A DNA stretch of 64,000 nucleotides from Pseudomonadota bacterium (GTDB taxonomy: Bacteria > Pseudomonadota > Alphaproteobacteria > Rhodobacterales > Rhodobacteraceae): the NCBI GenBank assembly GCA_038533575.1, contig JBCAYL010000001.1, positions 2,012,226 to 2,076,225 of the forward strand. Reading direction: 5' to 3'. The translations under genes were made by a program, and so were the position numbers. Every line of letters begins with the position of its first letter. Within the stretch, counting starts at the first letter, position 1. A model generated the notes under the pieces. That model made no database searches. It had not been told where the DNA came from and worked only from the letters and a program-made list of their open reading frames with translations. Below, piece after piece: positions 54,796 through 62,940 of this stretch.

Positions 54796-56021
54796 CCAGA
54801 ACGGACGCACAGGCGCGGGCGGAAGACGTCGCCCGCGCCGCTTACGGCAAACTGATCGCGATGCTGGCCAGCCGAACGGGCGACATCATCGCCGCCGAGG
54901 ATGCCCTCGCCGATGCCTTCGTCGCGGCCCTCAAGACTTGGCCGGACCGCGGCATTCCCGACAGGCCCGAGGCCTGGCTTTTGACAGTGGCCAAGAACAG
55001 ACGCATCGATCAGGCGCGCCGTGACGCCCGTCTGGTCATCACAGACGAGGCGAATGACATGGCCGACGCATACGCGACCGAACCCGAGGGCACCGAGCTC
55101 GATGAGCGGCTCAAGCTCATGTTCGTCTGCGCCCATCCCGCGATCGACGCGGCGGTTCGCACGCCCCTCATGCTCCAGACCGTGCTGGGGCTCGAAGCCG
55201 AACAGATCGCGCAGGCCTATCTGCTCAACCCCGCCACCATGGCGCAGCGCCTCGTGCGGGCGAAAAAGAAGATCAAGTCCGCCGGGATCCCCTTCGTCGT
55301 GCCCGACCCGGACGCGTACCCCGAGCGCATGGTCGCCGTGCTCGAAGCCGTCTACGGCGCCTACGCCGTCGATTGGCTGGACGGAGAAGGCGATCTCAGT
55401 CACGAAGCCTTCTTTCTGTCGAGCATCCTGGCCGAACTAGCCCCTGAGAACCCCGAGGCGCTTGGCCTCGCGGCGCTGATCGGCTTCATCGAAGCCCGCC
55501 GCGATGCGCGCCTCGCGGATGGCGTGCTGGTGCCCGTCCCGGAACAGGATGTCGAACTCTGGGACCAGCCCCTCATCGAGCGTTCGGTGAGCATGTTGAC
55601 GGCGGCCTCGCACAAGCGCACGCACGGGAGTCTCCCGGGCAGGTTCGAGCTGGAGGCGGCCATTCAATCGGTGCATGCCGCGCGAACCGTCACCGGGCGC
55701 ACCGATTGGCGCGCCCTTTCACAGCTGTATGCCGGATTGATGCGCGCCTATCCCTCCATCGGCGGAGCCGTGAGCCGCGCCGCCGTCGTGGCCGAGGATG
55801 CCGGCCCCGCCGAAGGCCTGAGGATGCTGGATGTCATCGAGTTCGACCGATTGGACGCCTACCAGCCCTTCCATGCCGTGCGCGCGCGGTGTCTCGCCGA
55901 ACTGGGCCAGACCGCTGACGCGGCCGAGGCCTATGCGAAGGCGATTTCCATGTGCAGCGACCGCCCGTCCAGGCTCTGGCTCGAGAAAAAATTCGACGCT
56001 CTGCGAAAAAAGATGTCGTGA
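54792..56021 (+). CDS. ECF42-group RNA polymerase sigma factor
   Basis: 409 residues from GTG 54792 (GTGA overlap with the DGPF gene). Sigma region 2 is at about 15-80 (EDALADAFVAALKTWPDRG then PEAWLLTVAKNRRIDQARRD) and region 4 at about 115-175 (VLGLEAEQIAQAYLLNPATMAQRLVRAKKKI). A 200-residue C-terminal extension with TPR-like helices (DUF6596) marks the ECF42 group, which uses this extension instead of an anti-sigma factor. It should read the two TGTCGA/CGTC promoters at 53820 and 56024, which gives autoregulation through the first. Confidence 0.9.
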   Translation: MTRTDAQARAEDVARAAYGKLIAMLASRTGDIIAAEDALADAFVAALKTWPDRGIPDRPEAWLLTVAKNRRIDQARRDARLVITDEANDMADAYATEPEGTELDERLKLMFVCAHPAIDAAVRTPLMLQTVLGLEAEQIAQAYLLNPATMAQRLVRAKKKIKSAGIPFVVPDPDAYPERMVAVLEAVYGAYAVDWLDGEGDLSHEAFFLSSILAELAPENPEALGLAALIGFIEARRDARLADGVLVPVPEQDVELWDQPLIERSVSMLTAASHKRTHGSLPGRFELEAAIQSVHAARTVTGRTDWRALSQLYAGLMRAYPSIGGAVSRAAVVAEDAGPAEGLRMLDVIEFDRLDAYQPFHAVRARCLAELGQTADAAEAYAKAISMCSDRPSRLWLEKKFDALRKKMS

Positions 56022-56023
56022 GG

Positions 56024-56050
56024 TGTCGATTGGAGGGCGCCGGCTTCGTC
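56024..56050 (+). promoter_or_regulatory. ECF42-type promoter, copy 2
   Basis: TGTCGA (56024-56029), 17-base spacer, CGTC (56047-56050), starting three bases after the sigma-factor stop and leading to the SRPBCC gene at 56108. Bases around the boxes (GGTGTCGATTGG and TCGTCGTGGGG) also match copy 1. Confidence 0.75.
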
Positions 56051-56107
56051 GTGGGGACACAAGGGGAGAAATTCTCTCCCGTCCCAACAGAGAAAAGGAC
56101 CGGACCC

Positions 56108-56608
56108 ATGACTATCGTTTACGCAATCGCAGCCATCCTCGCCGCCATCGCCCTGATCGCCCTCCTCCTGCCCCGCAGGGTCGTCGTCTCCCGTCAAGCA
56201 GATGTCGCCATGCGCCCCGAAGATGTCATCGCGCGGGCCTCGAGCACGGAAGGCTTCCAAACCTTCAACCCCTACCGCACCAGCGATCCCGACCTGAAGA
56301 TCACGCCGTTCGGCCCGGCAAAGGGCGTCGGCTCCGGCTTCAGCTTCGCCGGCAAGGAGGGCAAGGGCACGCAGACCGTGACCGATGTGACCGCCACCCG
56401 CGTCACCCACCTCATCGACCTCGGCGCTATGGGCAAGCCCGTTCAGACGATCGAAGCCGAAGAGACGGAGACCGGCGCCCTCGTGACCTGGACCGTGACC
56501 TCCGACATGGGCTTCAATCCGATCTTCCGCGTCTTCGGGCTTTTCATGGACCGGATGCTCGGCCGGACCTACGAGCTCGGCCTCAAGAACATCGCATCGA
56601 CCGCATGA
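56108..56608 (+). CDS. SRPBCC-family protein with N-terminal membrane anchor (paralogue of 53901)
   Basis: 166 residues from ATG 56108. An N-terminal membrane helix (VYAIAAILAAIALIALLLP) precedes an SRPBCC domain with the same landmarks as the 53901 product: TEGFQTFNPYRTSDPDLKI, FGPAKGVGSGFSFAGKEG, MGFNPIFRVFGLFMDRMLGRTYELGL. Probably membrane-tethered ligand-binding proteins. Own ECF42-like promoter, followed by a hairpin terminator. Confidence 0.85.
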   Translation: MTIVYAIAAILAAIALIALLLPRRVVVSRQADVAMRPEDVIARASSTEGFQTFNPYRTSDPDLKITPFGPAKGVGSGFSFAGKEGKGTQTVTDVTATRVTHLIDLGAMGKPVQTIEAEETETGALVTWTVTSDMGFNPIFRVFGLFMDRMLGRTYELGLKNIASTA

Positions 56609-56629
56609 GACCACGCGCTGCTGATCGGG

Positions 56630-56655
56630 AAGGCGGGCCTTGCGCCCGCCTTTCG
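56630..56655 (+). terminator. Terminator hairpin after the second SRPBCC gene
   Basis: AAGGCGGGC (56630-56638) and GCCCGCCTT (56644-56652) form a nine-pair stem with a five-base loop, followed by a short T run. It is 22 bases past the stop. Confidence 0.75.
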
Positions 56656-56749
56656 CATGTCCGGATGGCCGCTCGCCGCCCAATGGCATACGTCTAGAGA
56701 GAGGTTAGTCTCGGGCGAGGCTGTCAGGCAGGCAGGCCCCCAAGGCCCG

Positions 56750-57118
56750 TCAATCGCCTCCACCGCCGCAATCGCCGACAGCGCCACTGCCGTCACCATC
56801 CGCGCGGCGCAGGTAGTCACCATGGACCAAGAAGACAGCGGCCAGCACGCACCCGACCAGCATGTAGAAGATCCTCGTAAGAAAGGCGCCATGCTTCGCG
56901 GCCAAGAACGAGGTGATCACCGCCACGCCCTGCAGGGCCTCGAGCTCAGAGCCCGCGCCCGGAATACCACCCAACATAACGAACGCCCCAAGCGGCAAGA
57001 AGATCACGAGGGTGCCGATGGCCCATATTCTGCTGTGAGCTGTCATCCTGATCGGGTCGCTCAAAATACCGGCCAGAATGAGCCGGGCGCCTCGCCCTTT
57101 CGGGCGGAACTTGGCCAT
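56750..57118 (-). CDS. Small membrane protein of unknown function
   Basis: 122 residues, ATG 57118 with GGAGG just upstream. Three hydrophobic stretches (WAIGTLVIFLPLGAFVMLGGI; LQGVAVITSFLAAKH; IFYMLVGCVLAAVFLVHG) and a Gly/Asp-rich tail. No family recognised. The last 20 residues look low in information, so the true end could be affected by an error. It stands alone between a terminator and a broken AraC gene. Confidence 0.5.
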   Translation of the reverse strand: MAKFRPKGRGARLILAGILSDPIRMTAHSRIWAIGTLVIFLPLGAFVMLGGIPGAGSELEALQGVAVITSFLAAKHGAFLTRIFYMLVGCVLAAVFLVHGDYLRRADGDGSGAVGDCGGGGD

Positions 57119-57185
57119 ATGCCCTCCCCGAAAGGCATCTCGCCAAATCAGAAGACCTGCCTCAGCCCATGGGACCCAAGGCGAA

Positions 57186-58180
57186 CTACCGCCTTTGATG
57201 CGCCCTTCGGTATTTTGCCGGCGTCAGCCCAAACGCCTCCGAGAAGCGTGTCGTGAGATGTGCCTGGGAGGAGAACCCGCACTCATAAGAAATCCGGGCA
57301 ATGGAAAGATCGGTGTCCACGAGCAGTGCTTTGACCCTCTCGAGGCGAAGCTCCAACAGGTGCTTGGATGGCGTGACCCCGAAGGTCGCTTTGACGCGGC
57401 GGGTGAACGTGAAGGGGGGAGAGAGAGCTGCGCGGCGATGTCGCCCAGTCTGATCGACCCGTCCACGCTGGATTGGACGGGTTTGAGCGCTTTCGAGATC
57501 TGCTCATCGGTGAGCGACGCAAAGTGGAGACTGCTCAGTCGCGAGCTGTGCGGGAGGCGCAAAAGCTCCACCAAGAGCGCATCCGTGAGCGCATCGAGCA
57601 TCTGCCTGCCGCCGCTGGCGTCTTGATCGAACTCGAGCCGCAGCATGCGTGCCAGAAGGCGGAAATTCTTGGTGGGGCGCCCCACGAAAGCTCTCATCAG
57701 GCTTTCGCGTTCGTCTTCCGGGTAGTCCATGGACACCGTTTCGGGGTGCTTGGTGGGAAGAAGAAGCCGGAAGCAGGATCCACCCGCGCCGCTGGTCCGC
57801 CCCTTGGTGGGTATATCCGCGAGCGTGCTTGGATCCGGCAGAACGGCGCGCAACCTGTGGTGCGCGGGGAAAAACAGGAGGTCTTCCGGCGCGCATTTCT
57901 CGGGGACCCGGATCTCCTCGCCGCCTCGCAGCTCGAACTTGAAATCCCCACCAGGAAGGATCGCGAGACAATGAAACGCGAAACGCGGGAGCTCACACGT
58001 CCCCGCCTTCAAGCTCATGTGGCCGCTCCAGACTCCGTATTCTTCGGATCCGACCGGGCGGGCATTCGTCAATCGCCACTGCCCCTCAGAAGTCAGGCAG
58101 TCTTCGAAAGAAAGGGACCGTCCTTCCGGGGAAGTCTCGAGCAAATCCGCATGATGCTGCGCGGTGATCGAGGGCTGCAA
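57186..58180 (-). pseudogene. AraC-family regulator gene interrupted by a one-base frameshift
   Basis: From a TTG near 58180 the frame encodes about 240 residues of an AraC-type cupin/ligand domain (CELPRFAFHCLAILPGGDF ... FPAHHRLRAVLPD) and the start of the DNA-binding domain (SIRLGDIAAQL). In a CT repeat plus six-C run near 57410-57430 the frame slips; the rest of the double helix-turn-helix is intact in the next frame (FTRRVKATFGVTPSKHLLEL, ISYECGFSSQAHLTTRF, FGLTPAKYRRAH) and ends at TAG 57186. Adding one base restores the gene. It is either a recent mutation, a phase-variable run or a sequencing error. Divergent from the DUF1801-like gene. Confidence 0.8.
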
Positions 58181-58244
58181 TGTGTCCTGCGATGCAACGT
58201 CGGCAGGGTTCGACTGCAGATGAAAAACTTGGCAAGCTCACGGC

Positions 58245-58619
58245 ATGGACACGGACTATGATGAATTCTTGCAAACGCGCGTACAGCCTCAGCACAGGGC
58301 AATCGTGGAGCGGTTTTGTGAGCAGATGTCCGAAGTCGGGCCCCAAGCGCCGCGCCGGATGCGTGGTGGCTCTGAGAAATACTACTCGGTGCCTGTCTAC
58401 ACCGTGAAGCGAGACATCGTCGCGATCAGCCCTACCAAAACAGGTATCACCTTTTCGTTCACCTATGGTGCGAGCTTTGAAGACCGGCACGGAACGCTCA
58501 CCGGGTCGGGAAAACGGTCGAGGACTGTCAGAGTGTCGAAACTCGAGACCTACCCTGAAGAGGCGATCGCCGATTTCATACGGCAAGCCGTCGCGCTCGA
58601 TCTCTGCAAGGCCGGCTAG
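58245..58619 (+). CDS. DUF1801-like protein
   Basis: 124 residues, ATG 58245. It begins with MDTDYDEFLQTRVQPQHRAIVERFCEQM and carries YYSVPVYTVKRDIVAISPTKTGITFSFTYGASFED, the beta pattern of the DUF1801 (YdhG) fold; it ends in a helix (PEEAIADFIRQAVALDL). Function of the family is unknown. It is divergent from the frameshifted AraC gene, so it may be that regulator's former target. Confidence 0.65.
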   Translation: MDTDYDEFLQTRVQPQHRAIVERFCEQMSEVGPQAPRRMRGGSEKYYSVPVYTVKRDIVAISPTKTGITFSFTYGASFEDRHGTLTGSGKRSRTVRVSKLETYPEEAIADFIRQAVALDLCKAG

Positions 58620-58923
58620 GCCTCAAGCAGTTTGTTCGCTCTTCGGGGCCTGAGGCGTCCCCTGATTGAGCTCACGAAGCGCATGGCGGATCTGGAAATG
58701 CGACTCTTCCCTTCGCAGGCGCGATCCGCCGCCCCGGACGTCGCGAGTAAAGCGCTGAAATCGCGTCAGGAAACTGCTGCGCTGGCCCCCCTTTGATGCA
58801 CGGATTGATGGGCTTTCTGCGTGTGGCGGCTGCGCCGCCTCGCGCCCATCACTGAAAATCAACGAGCCATAAATCCTCTTCGCGCTATCTCCCGCTTGTG
58901 GCAGGCACAAAGGAGACAAGGCT
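58620..58923. other. Intergenic region, 304 bases
   Basis: No convincing gene. A minus-strand open frame (58623-58973) runs through it but overlaps the small membrane gene and has a composition unlike protein. A distant inverted pair GCCTCA / TGAGGC lies just after the DUF1801-like stop. The ribosome site for the next gene (AAGGAG near 58910) is at its end. Confidence 0.5.
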
Positions 58924-59073
58924 ATGGATTTCCTCATCACGGTTTTGTCCATCGTCAACTTCATGCTCTTCATCGCCTGGATCGTCGTGGGCCAGGCCCA
59001 GCGGGACCGGCGCTATGCGGCGCGGGTCCGGGCGGAGCATGACCGAAAATCCATCATTCGCCGGCGCGACTGA
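58924..59073 (+). CDS. Very small membrane protein (49 residues)
   Basis: ATG 58924 with AAGGAG at a good distance, stop TGA 59071-59073. One membrane helix (FLITVLSIVNFMLFIAWIVVG) is followed by a strongly basic tail (QRDRRYAARVRAEHDRKSII). The ribosome site, helix and positive-inside tail support a real gene. Function unknown. Convergent with the exonuclease gene, 12 bases apart. Confidence 0.65.
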   Translation: MDFLITVLSIVNFMLFIAWIVVGQAQRDRRYAARVRAEHDRKSIIRRRD

Positions 59074-59085
59074 GGGCGTGCGACG

Positions 59086-60507
59086 TTACCCGGTCGCCGC
59101 CTCGGCACGGCTGTAGAAGCGCCGGGCCTGCCTGTCGATCTCGGGCTGGAGGCGGGCGAAGTCTTCGAGCCCCCGTGCCTCGAGCATCTTGAGCAGCTTA
59201 ACGAGCGCGTGCGCGGTGGCTTTTGCATCCCCGAGCGCGCTGTGCCGGTCTTCAGGCGGAATGGTGATGGCGAGCCGCTCGCACAGTCCGTCGAGGGAAT
59301 GTTCCTCCGTCGTGCCGAAGGCCACAGCCGACAGGAGCACGGTATCGAGCACCGGGTGATCCCAGCGCGCGCCGATCTCCGCTTCGTGCCGCTTCAGCAG
59401 TCCGAGATCGAACGGCGCATTGTGGGCCACTAATACGGCATCCCGCGCGAAATGATGTAGCCTGCGCCCGGCGTCGCAGATCAGCGGCGCGCCGGCCACG
59501 TCCTTGTCCGAGATCTTGTGAATGCGCGTGGAGGCGGGTGGGATTGTGCGCCCCGGATCGACATAGGTGGCGAATTCCTCGCCCGGTACGATTTCTCCCC
59601 CCACGATACGCACCGCGGCCATCTGGATGATGGCATCGTCCTTTACGGAAAGCCCCGTCGTCTCGAGATCGACGACGACGAAGCAGAGATCGCGCAGGGG
59701 GCGGTTCTGCATGTCGAGGGGCGCGGACGCCGTCTTCATGAGATCGAAGTCAAAGACGAGGGGCCGGGCTGCGATGGCGGCCACGGGTTCCGGCGGGGCA
59801 TCGATGAAGATCAGGTGCCCGTCGGTGCCGAGCGCCTTGAGCCGCGCCTTAAGGGTCGTGGTCTCGGCTTTGAGCTCGAAAGGGACTTCCGAGAGCTCGT
59901 CGGACAATGCGGCGATCGCCTCATCGAGGCTCTCCGGTTCGAAGTAATCGTGGATCGGAGCCTTGAGCCGGGGTGTGCCGATGCCGGACAAGACCTCCGC
60001 TGCCTGCCCGTCGTAGAGCACGATCTCCCGCGCGGGATTGAGGAGGATCGTCGCGATGGGGATTTCGGTGAGAAGCGCCGTGAGCCGTTCGCTCTCGGAG
60101 GTGAGTTTCTCCGTCTCGCGGGCCACGCGCCGCGCGGTGTCTTCGAGAGAGCTTTGGGCATTCTCGGAAAGCGCCCCGGCCGCCGGAGCGAGATCGCCCA
60201 GATAGGGCGCGTCACCGGCGCCGATTTCCGCGCTTTCGCCCGATAGCGCGCGGAGGCGAAGCTTGGCGGAGAGCTTGTCGATGGGCTTGGCCACGTTCTC
60301 GTCGAAGAGGAGCCAGATACCGACGATGAGCCCGGTATTCAGGAATGCGAAGAGCAGAAAGGCGGTGACGAAAGGGGCGGAGGCAGCCTCCGGCCCCGCG
60401 CGCGACCAGCCGAAGGCGAGCGCACCCGCCGCAAGGGCGGCCCCGCCCCCGGCGAGGAGGCCGAAGAAGAGGAAGACCCTTATGCGGAGGCCGAGACGCT
60501 CGGCCAT
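59086..60507 (-). CDS. Membrane-bound HAMP/PAS-like protein with DEDDh 3'-5' exonuclease domain
   Basis: 473 residues. Two membrane helices (about 11-33 and 45-68), a HAMP-like segment (ENVAKPIDKLSAKLRLR), a helical linker, a PAS-like domain (EIPIATILLNPAREIVLYDGQAAEVL, about 148-173) and a C-terminal DnaQ/epsilon-type exonuclease. Catalytic residues are complete: Asp 280 and Glu 282 (DLETTG), Asp 367 (AHNAPFDLG), His 422 and Asp 427 (RHSALGDA). Sensor-kinase-like front joined to a nuclease is unusual; this form is seen near CBS/nucleotidyltransferase and actP genes. It may degrade RNA or small nucleotides in response to a signal. Confidence 0.85.
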   Translation of the reverse strand: MAERLGLRIRVFLFFGLLAGGGAALAAGALAFGWSRAGPEAASAPFVTAFLLFAFLNTGLIVGIWLLFDENVAKPIDKLSAKLRLRALSGESAEIGAGDAPYLGDLAPAAGALSENAQSSLEDTARRVARETEKLTSESERLTALLTEIPIATILLNPAREIVLYDGQAAEVLSGIGTPRLKAPIHDYFEPESLDEAIAALSDELSEVPFELKAETTTLKARLKALGTDGHLIFIDAPPEPVAAIAARPLVFDFDLMKTASAPLDMQNRPLRDLCFVVVDLETTGLSVKDDAIIQMAAVRIVGGEIVPGEEFATYVDPGRTIPPASTRIHKISDKDVAGAPLICDAGRRLHHFARDAVLVAHNAPFDLGLLKRHEAEIGARWDHPVLDTVLLSAVAFGTTEEHSLDGLCERLAITIPPEDRHSALGDAKATAHALVKLLKMLEARGLEDFARLQPEIDRQARRFYSRAEAATG

Positions 60508-60508
60508 G

Positions 60509-61027
60509 TCATGCCTCGCAAGCCAAAGTCAGGATCGGATCGCCTGCGGGCAGGTCCTGCCAGGTGGCATCGGTGATCTCGCCTGTATCCGAGAATGTCG
60601 CCCCATCGATGAGAAGGGCCGAGCGCCCTGCTGCGCAATCAAAGAGCATGGGCGCCTGGTTTACCGGAGACCATCGCCCGAAGAAGTAGAGATCCGCAAG
60701 CGCCTGATCGGGCAGGTTCTCGTTGGTGCGCCGCGTGCCCACGTCGACGGCCACGAAGCGCTTCGTGTAGGGCCAGATCTGTGTCCACGGGCGGACCCAG
60801 CTCTGCTCTTCCACGGTCTGCGCGACGCTCACACCCTCGGGGAGCTGGGCCGCCGTCCGCTCGTACCACGTGTATTCGTTCGAGATCGTCATCCCGAGCA
60901 TCCCTGCCCCGGCGGCCACGGGCATGATCCAGCGCGGCAGGCGTTTGCCCGTCAGGATGTTGAGGACCATGGCGATCCCGGCACAGGCGATGCCTGCAAA
61001 GATCGTGGCGATGAGTTCGATGAACAT
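60509..61027 (-). CDS. Membrane-anchored protein of unknown function
   Basis: 172 residues. Two N-terminal hydrophobic helices (IELIATIFAGIACAGIAMVLNIL; WIMPVAAGAGMLGMTIS) and a soluble domain with many Trp and Tyr (SNEYTWYERTAAQLPEG, SWVRPWTQIWPYTKRFVAVDVG) and two Cys (LFDCAAG, TLACEA). No family recognised. Its stop is one base before the exonuclease ATG and its ATG is three bases past the nucleotidyltransferase stop, so all three are one operon. Confidence 0.7.
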   Translation of the reverse strand: MFIELIATIFAGIACAGIAMVLNILTGKRLPRWIMPVAAGAGMLGMTISNEYTWYERTAAQLPEGVSVAQTVEEQSWVRPWTQIWPYTKRFVAVDVGTRRTNENLPDQALADLYFFGRWSPVNQAPMLFDCAAGRSALLIDGATFSDTGEITDATWQDLPAGDPILTLACEA

Positions 61028-61030
61028 GGC

Positions 61031-62851
61031 TTATCCTAGCGTCCCTTTGCCCGAGCCTGCCGCGGACTGCATGGTTTTGACAACGACGAAGGCGTCGCGC
61101 AGGTGGCTCCTTTCGAAATCCGACAGCGCGGATGGATCGAGGTAGTTCGTGGGTTTCCCGCCCGCCTTTACCTGCGCGGCCTGGTGTTCGAGGCGTGTGG
61201 TGGCGATGTGGTCATAGGCGTCGAGGAGGTCCGCCCCGCCGGATTTCGAAACCGTCCCCGCCGCGATGGCCGCGTCGAGCCGCGCGCGTGTATTCGCCGC
61301 CGTCAGTTGCCCCTGAAGCGCATAGATGCGGCCGAGATCCACGACGGGGACAACCCCGCTGTGCTTGAGATCGAGCGCATTGCGGTGCTCGCCCGAACGG
61401 ATGGTGGCCAGCCCGCGCAGGAGCCCCAGCGGCGGTTGGTGCTTGAGCGAATTGGCGACCATGTGCGCGGTGAAGATCGAGTTCTTCGAGGCGGCTTCCA
61501 GCGTCGCCTTGCGCAGCCCGTCGAAAAGGCTCTCCTCCCCGCCGATGGGCCGCAGATCGAACATGACGGAGGCGAGCATCTGCGCCTCCGGGTTGGGCTT
61601 GGCGATCCAGCCCATGAAATACTCCCGCCACACGCGCAAAGGCTGGCACCAGCGCGGGTTCGTGGCCATCATGTCGCCCGGGCAGAAGAAATATCCGCAG
61701 CGGTCGAGCCCTTGGGAGACGAATTCGGCGAGGCGCTTGAAATAGTCCATGTTCTCGGGCTGCACGTCGTCGCTCAGGATCAGGCAATTGTCCTGGTCCG
61801 AGATGCCCGTCTGCTCCTGTCGGCCTTGGGAGCCGCAGGCGAGCCAGAGATAGGCGCAGGGCGGTGGGCCGAGCGTCTCTTCCGCCAGCGCCAGAAGGCG
61901 CCGCGTGGCGGTATCGGCGATGTCGGTGATGAGGCGGGTGACGACCTCGTGTCGGTTGCCCGCTTCCACGAGTTGCACGAGAAGCTGCGGAATCTCGGCG
62001 GTGGCAAGCGCCATTTCGCCCGCATCCGCGGCCTTTGCAATGCGTCCCACGAGATCGGCGGAGGAAAGCGCCTGCGCCCGCGTCAGATCCGTCTGCGTGA
62101 CGATGCCGAGGAGCTTCCCGCCGTCCACGATCGGGATATGCCCGATGCGCTTTTCGACCATGAGATGCAGGACGTCTGTTACGAGGGCATTGGGCCCGAG
62201 CGCGAGGGGGTTTTCCGTCATGATCGAGGACACCGGCGCCTCCGGGCTCTCCCCGGCCACGACGACGCGGCTGTTGAGATCACGTAGCGTCATGATCCCC
62301 GAAAAGCCCGCCGCATCCTGCACGCAGATCGCGGAGATCCGGCGCTCGTCCATGAGCCGCGCGGCCTCCCGGATGGGCGTCTCGGGCGTGCAGGCGATGA
62401 CCTCCCGCGTCATGAGCCGCTCCACGGGCATCGTGCCCAGATCAGTGGCCTCTGCGCGCTTTGGCCGACGGCGGTTGAAGAACTTGCGGACCTGCCCGTG
62501 GTCCTCGATGAGCGCGAAGAAGGCCGCGGAGGGGACCATGATCGTCCGCGCGGGCCGCGTGGCCGTCGCGGTGCGGGTGGCGGCATCGCCGCGCAGAAGC
62601 GCGCGCTCGCCAAAGGAATTCCGGGGGCCGAGGAGCGACAGCTGGACATCCGTCTCGTCGGTGACCTCGACTTCGCCCTCGGCGATGACAAAGAGCCCGG
62701 GCACATCGTCTCCCAGGGAGAAGACCGCCTCCCCCGCCGCGAAATCGCGCGCCTCGCACATCTCGGAGAGCGATTTCAGCGCCGCCTCGGGCAAGCTGTC
62801 ATAGGGATGCACGGAGGCGAGGAAATGGGTGAGGTCGGCGGATAGCGCCAT
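61031..62851 (-). CDS. cNMP-binding / CBS-pair / DUF294 nucleotidyltransferase-like protein
   Basis: 606 residues in clear order: cyclic-nucleotide-binding-like domain about 15-120 (GLFVIAEGEVEV ... FGERALLRG), CBS pair about 145-265 (LMTREVIACTPETPIREAA; GHIPIVDGGKLLGIVTQTDL), DUF294 nucleotidyltransferase about 330-450 with GSQGRQEQTGISDQDN (Gly 340-Ser 341, Asp 352 and 354), and a C-terminal DUF294_C helical domain. Related to GlnD-type uridylyltransferases. It probably senses nucleotides through CBS and modifies an unknown target. It leads the operon with the membrane protein and exonuclease and lies downstream of the symporter gene. Confidence 0.9.
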   Translation of the reverse strand: MALSADLTHFLASVHPYDSLPEAALKSLSEMCEARDFAAGEAVFSLGDDVPGLFVIAEGEVEVTDETDVQLSLLGPRNSFGERALLRGDAATRTATATRPARTIMVPSAAFFALIEDHGQVRKFFNRRRPKRAEATDLGTMPVERLMTREVIACTPETPIREAARLMDERRISAICVQDAAGFSGIMTLRDLNSRVVVAGESPEAPVSSIMTENPLALGPNALVTDVLHLMVEKRIGHIPIVDGGKLLGIVTQTDLTRAQALSSADLVGRIAKAADAGEMALATAEIPQLLVQLVEAGNRHEVVTRLITDIADTATRRLLALAEETLGPPPCAYLWLACGSQGRQEQTGISDQDNCLILSDDVQPENMDYFKRLAEFVSQGLDRCGYFFCPGDMMATNPRWCQPLRVWREYFMGWIAKPNPEAQMLASVMFDLRPIGGEESLFDGLRKATLEAASKNSIFTAHMVANSLKHQPPLGLLRGLATIRSGEHRNALDLKHSGVVPVVDLGRIYALQGQLTAANTRARLDAAIAAGTVSKSGGADLLDAYDHIATTRLEHQAAQVKAGGKPTNYLDPSALSDFERSHLRDAFVVVKTMQSAAGSGKGTLG

Positions 62852-62875
62852 GGCGCGGGCCCCTTGAATTGAAAC

Positions 62876-62904
62876 GTCCTGCCCGAGGGAAACCCGGGCA
62901 GGAC
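62876..62904 (-). terminator. Hairpin between the symporter and nucleotidyltransferase genes
   Basis: GTCCTGCCCG (62876-62885) and CGGGCAGGAC (62895-62904) form a perfect ten-pair stem with a nine-base loop, 37 bases past the symporter stop on the minus strand. The following T content is low, so termination may be partial. Confidence 0.65.
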
Positions 62905-62940
62905 AGTGTCGATATGCAGCCTCAGGGCCGCATCGGCCGA

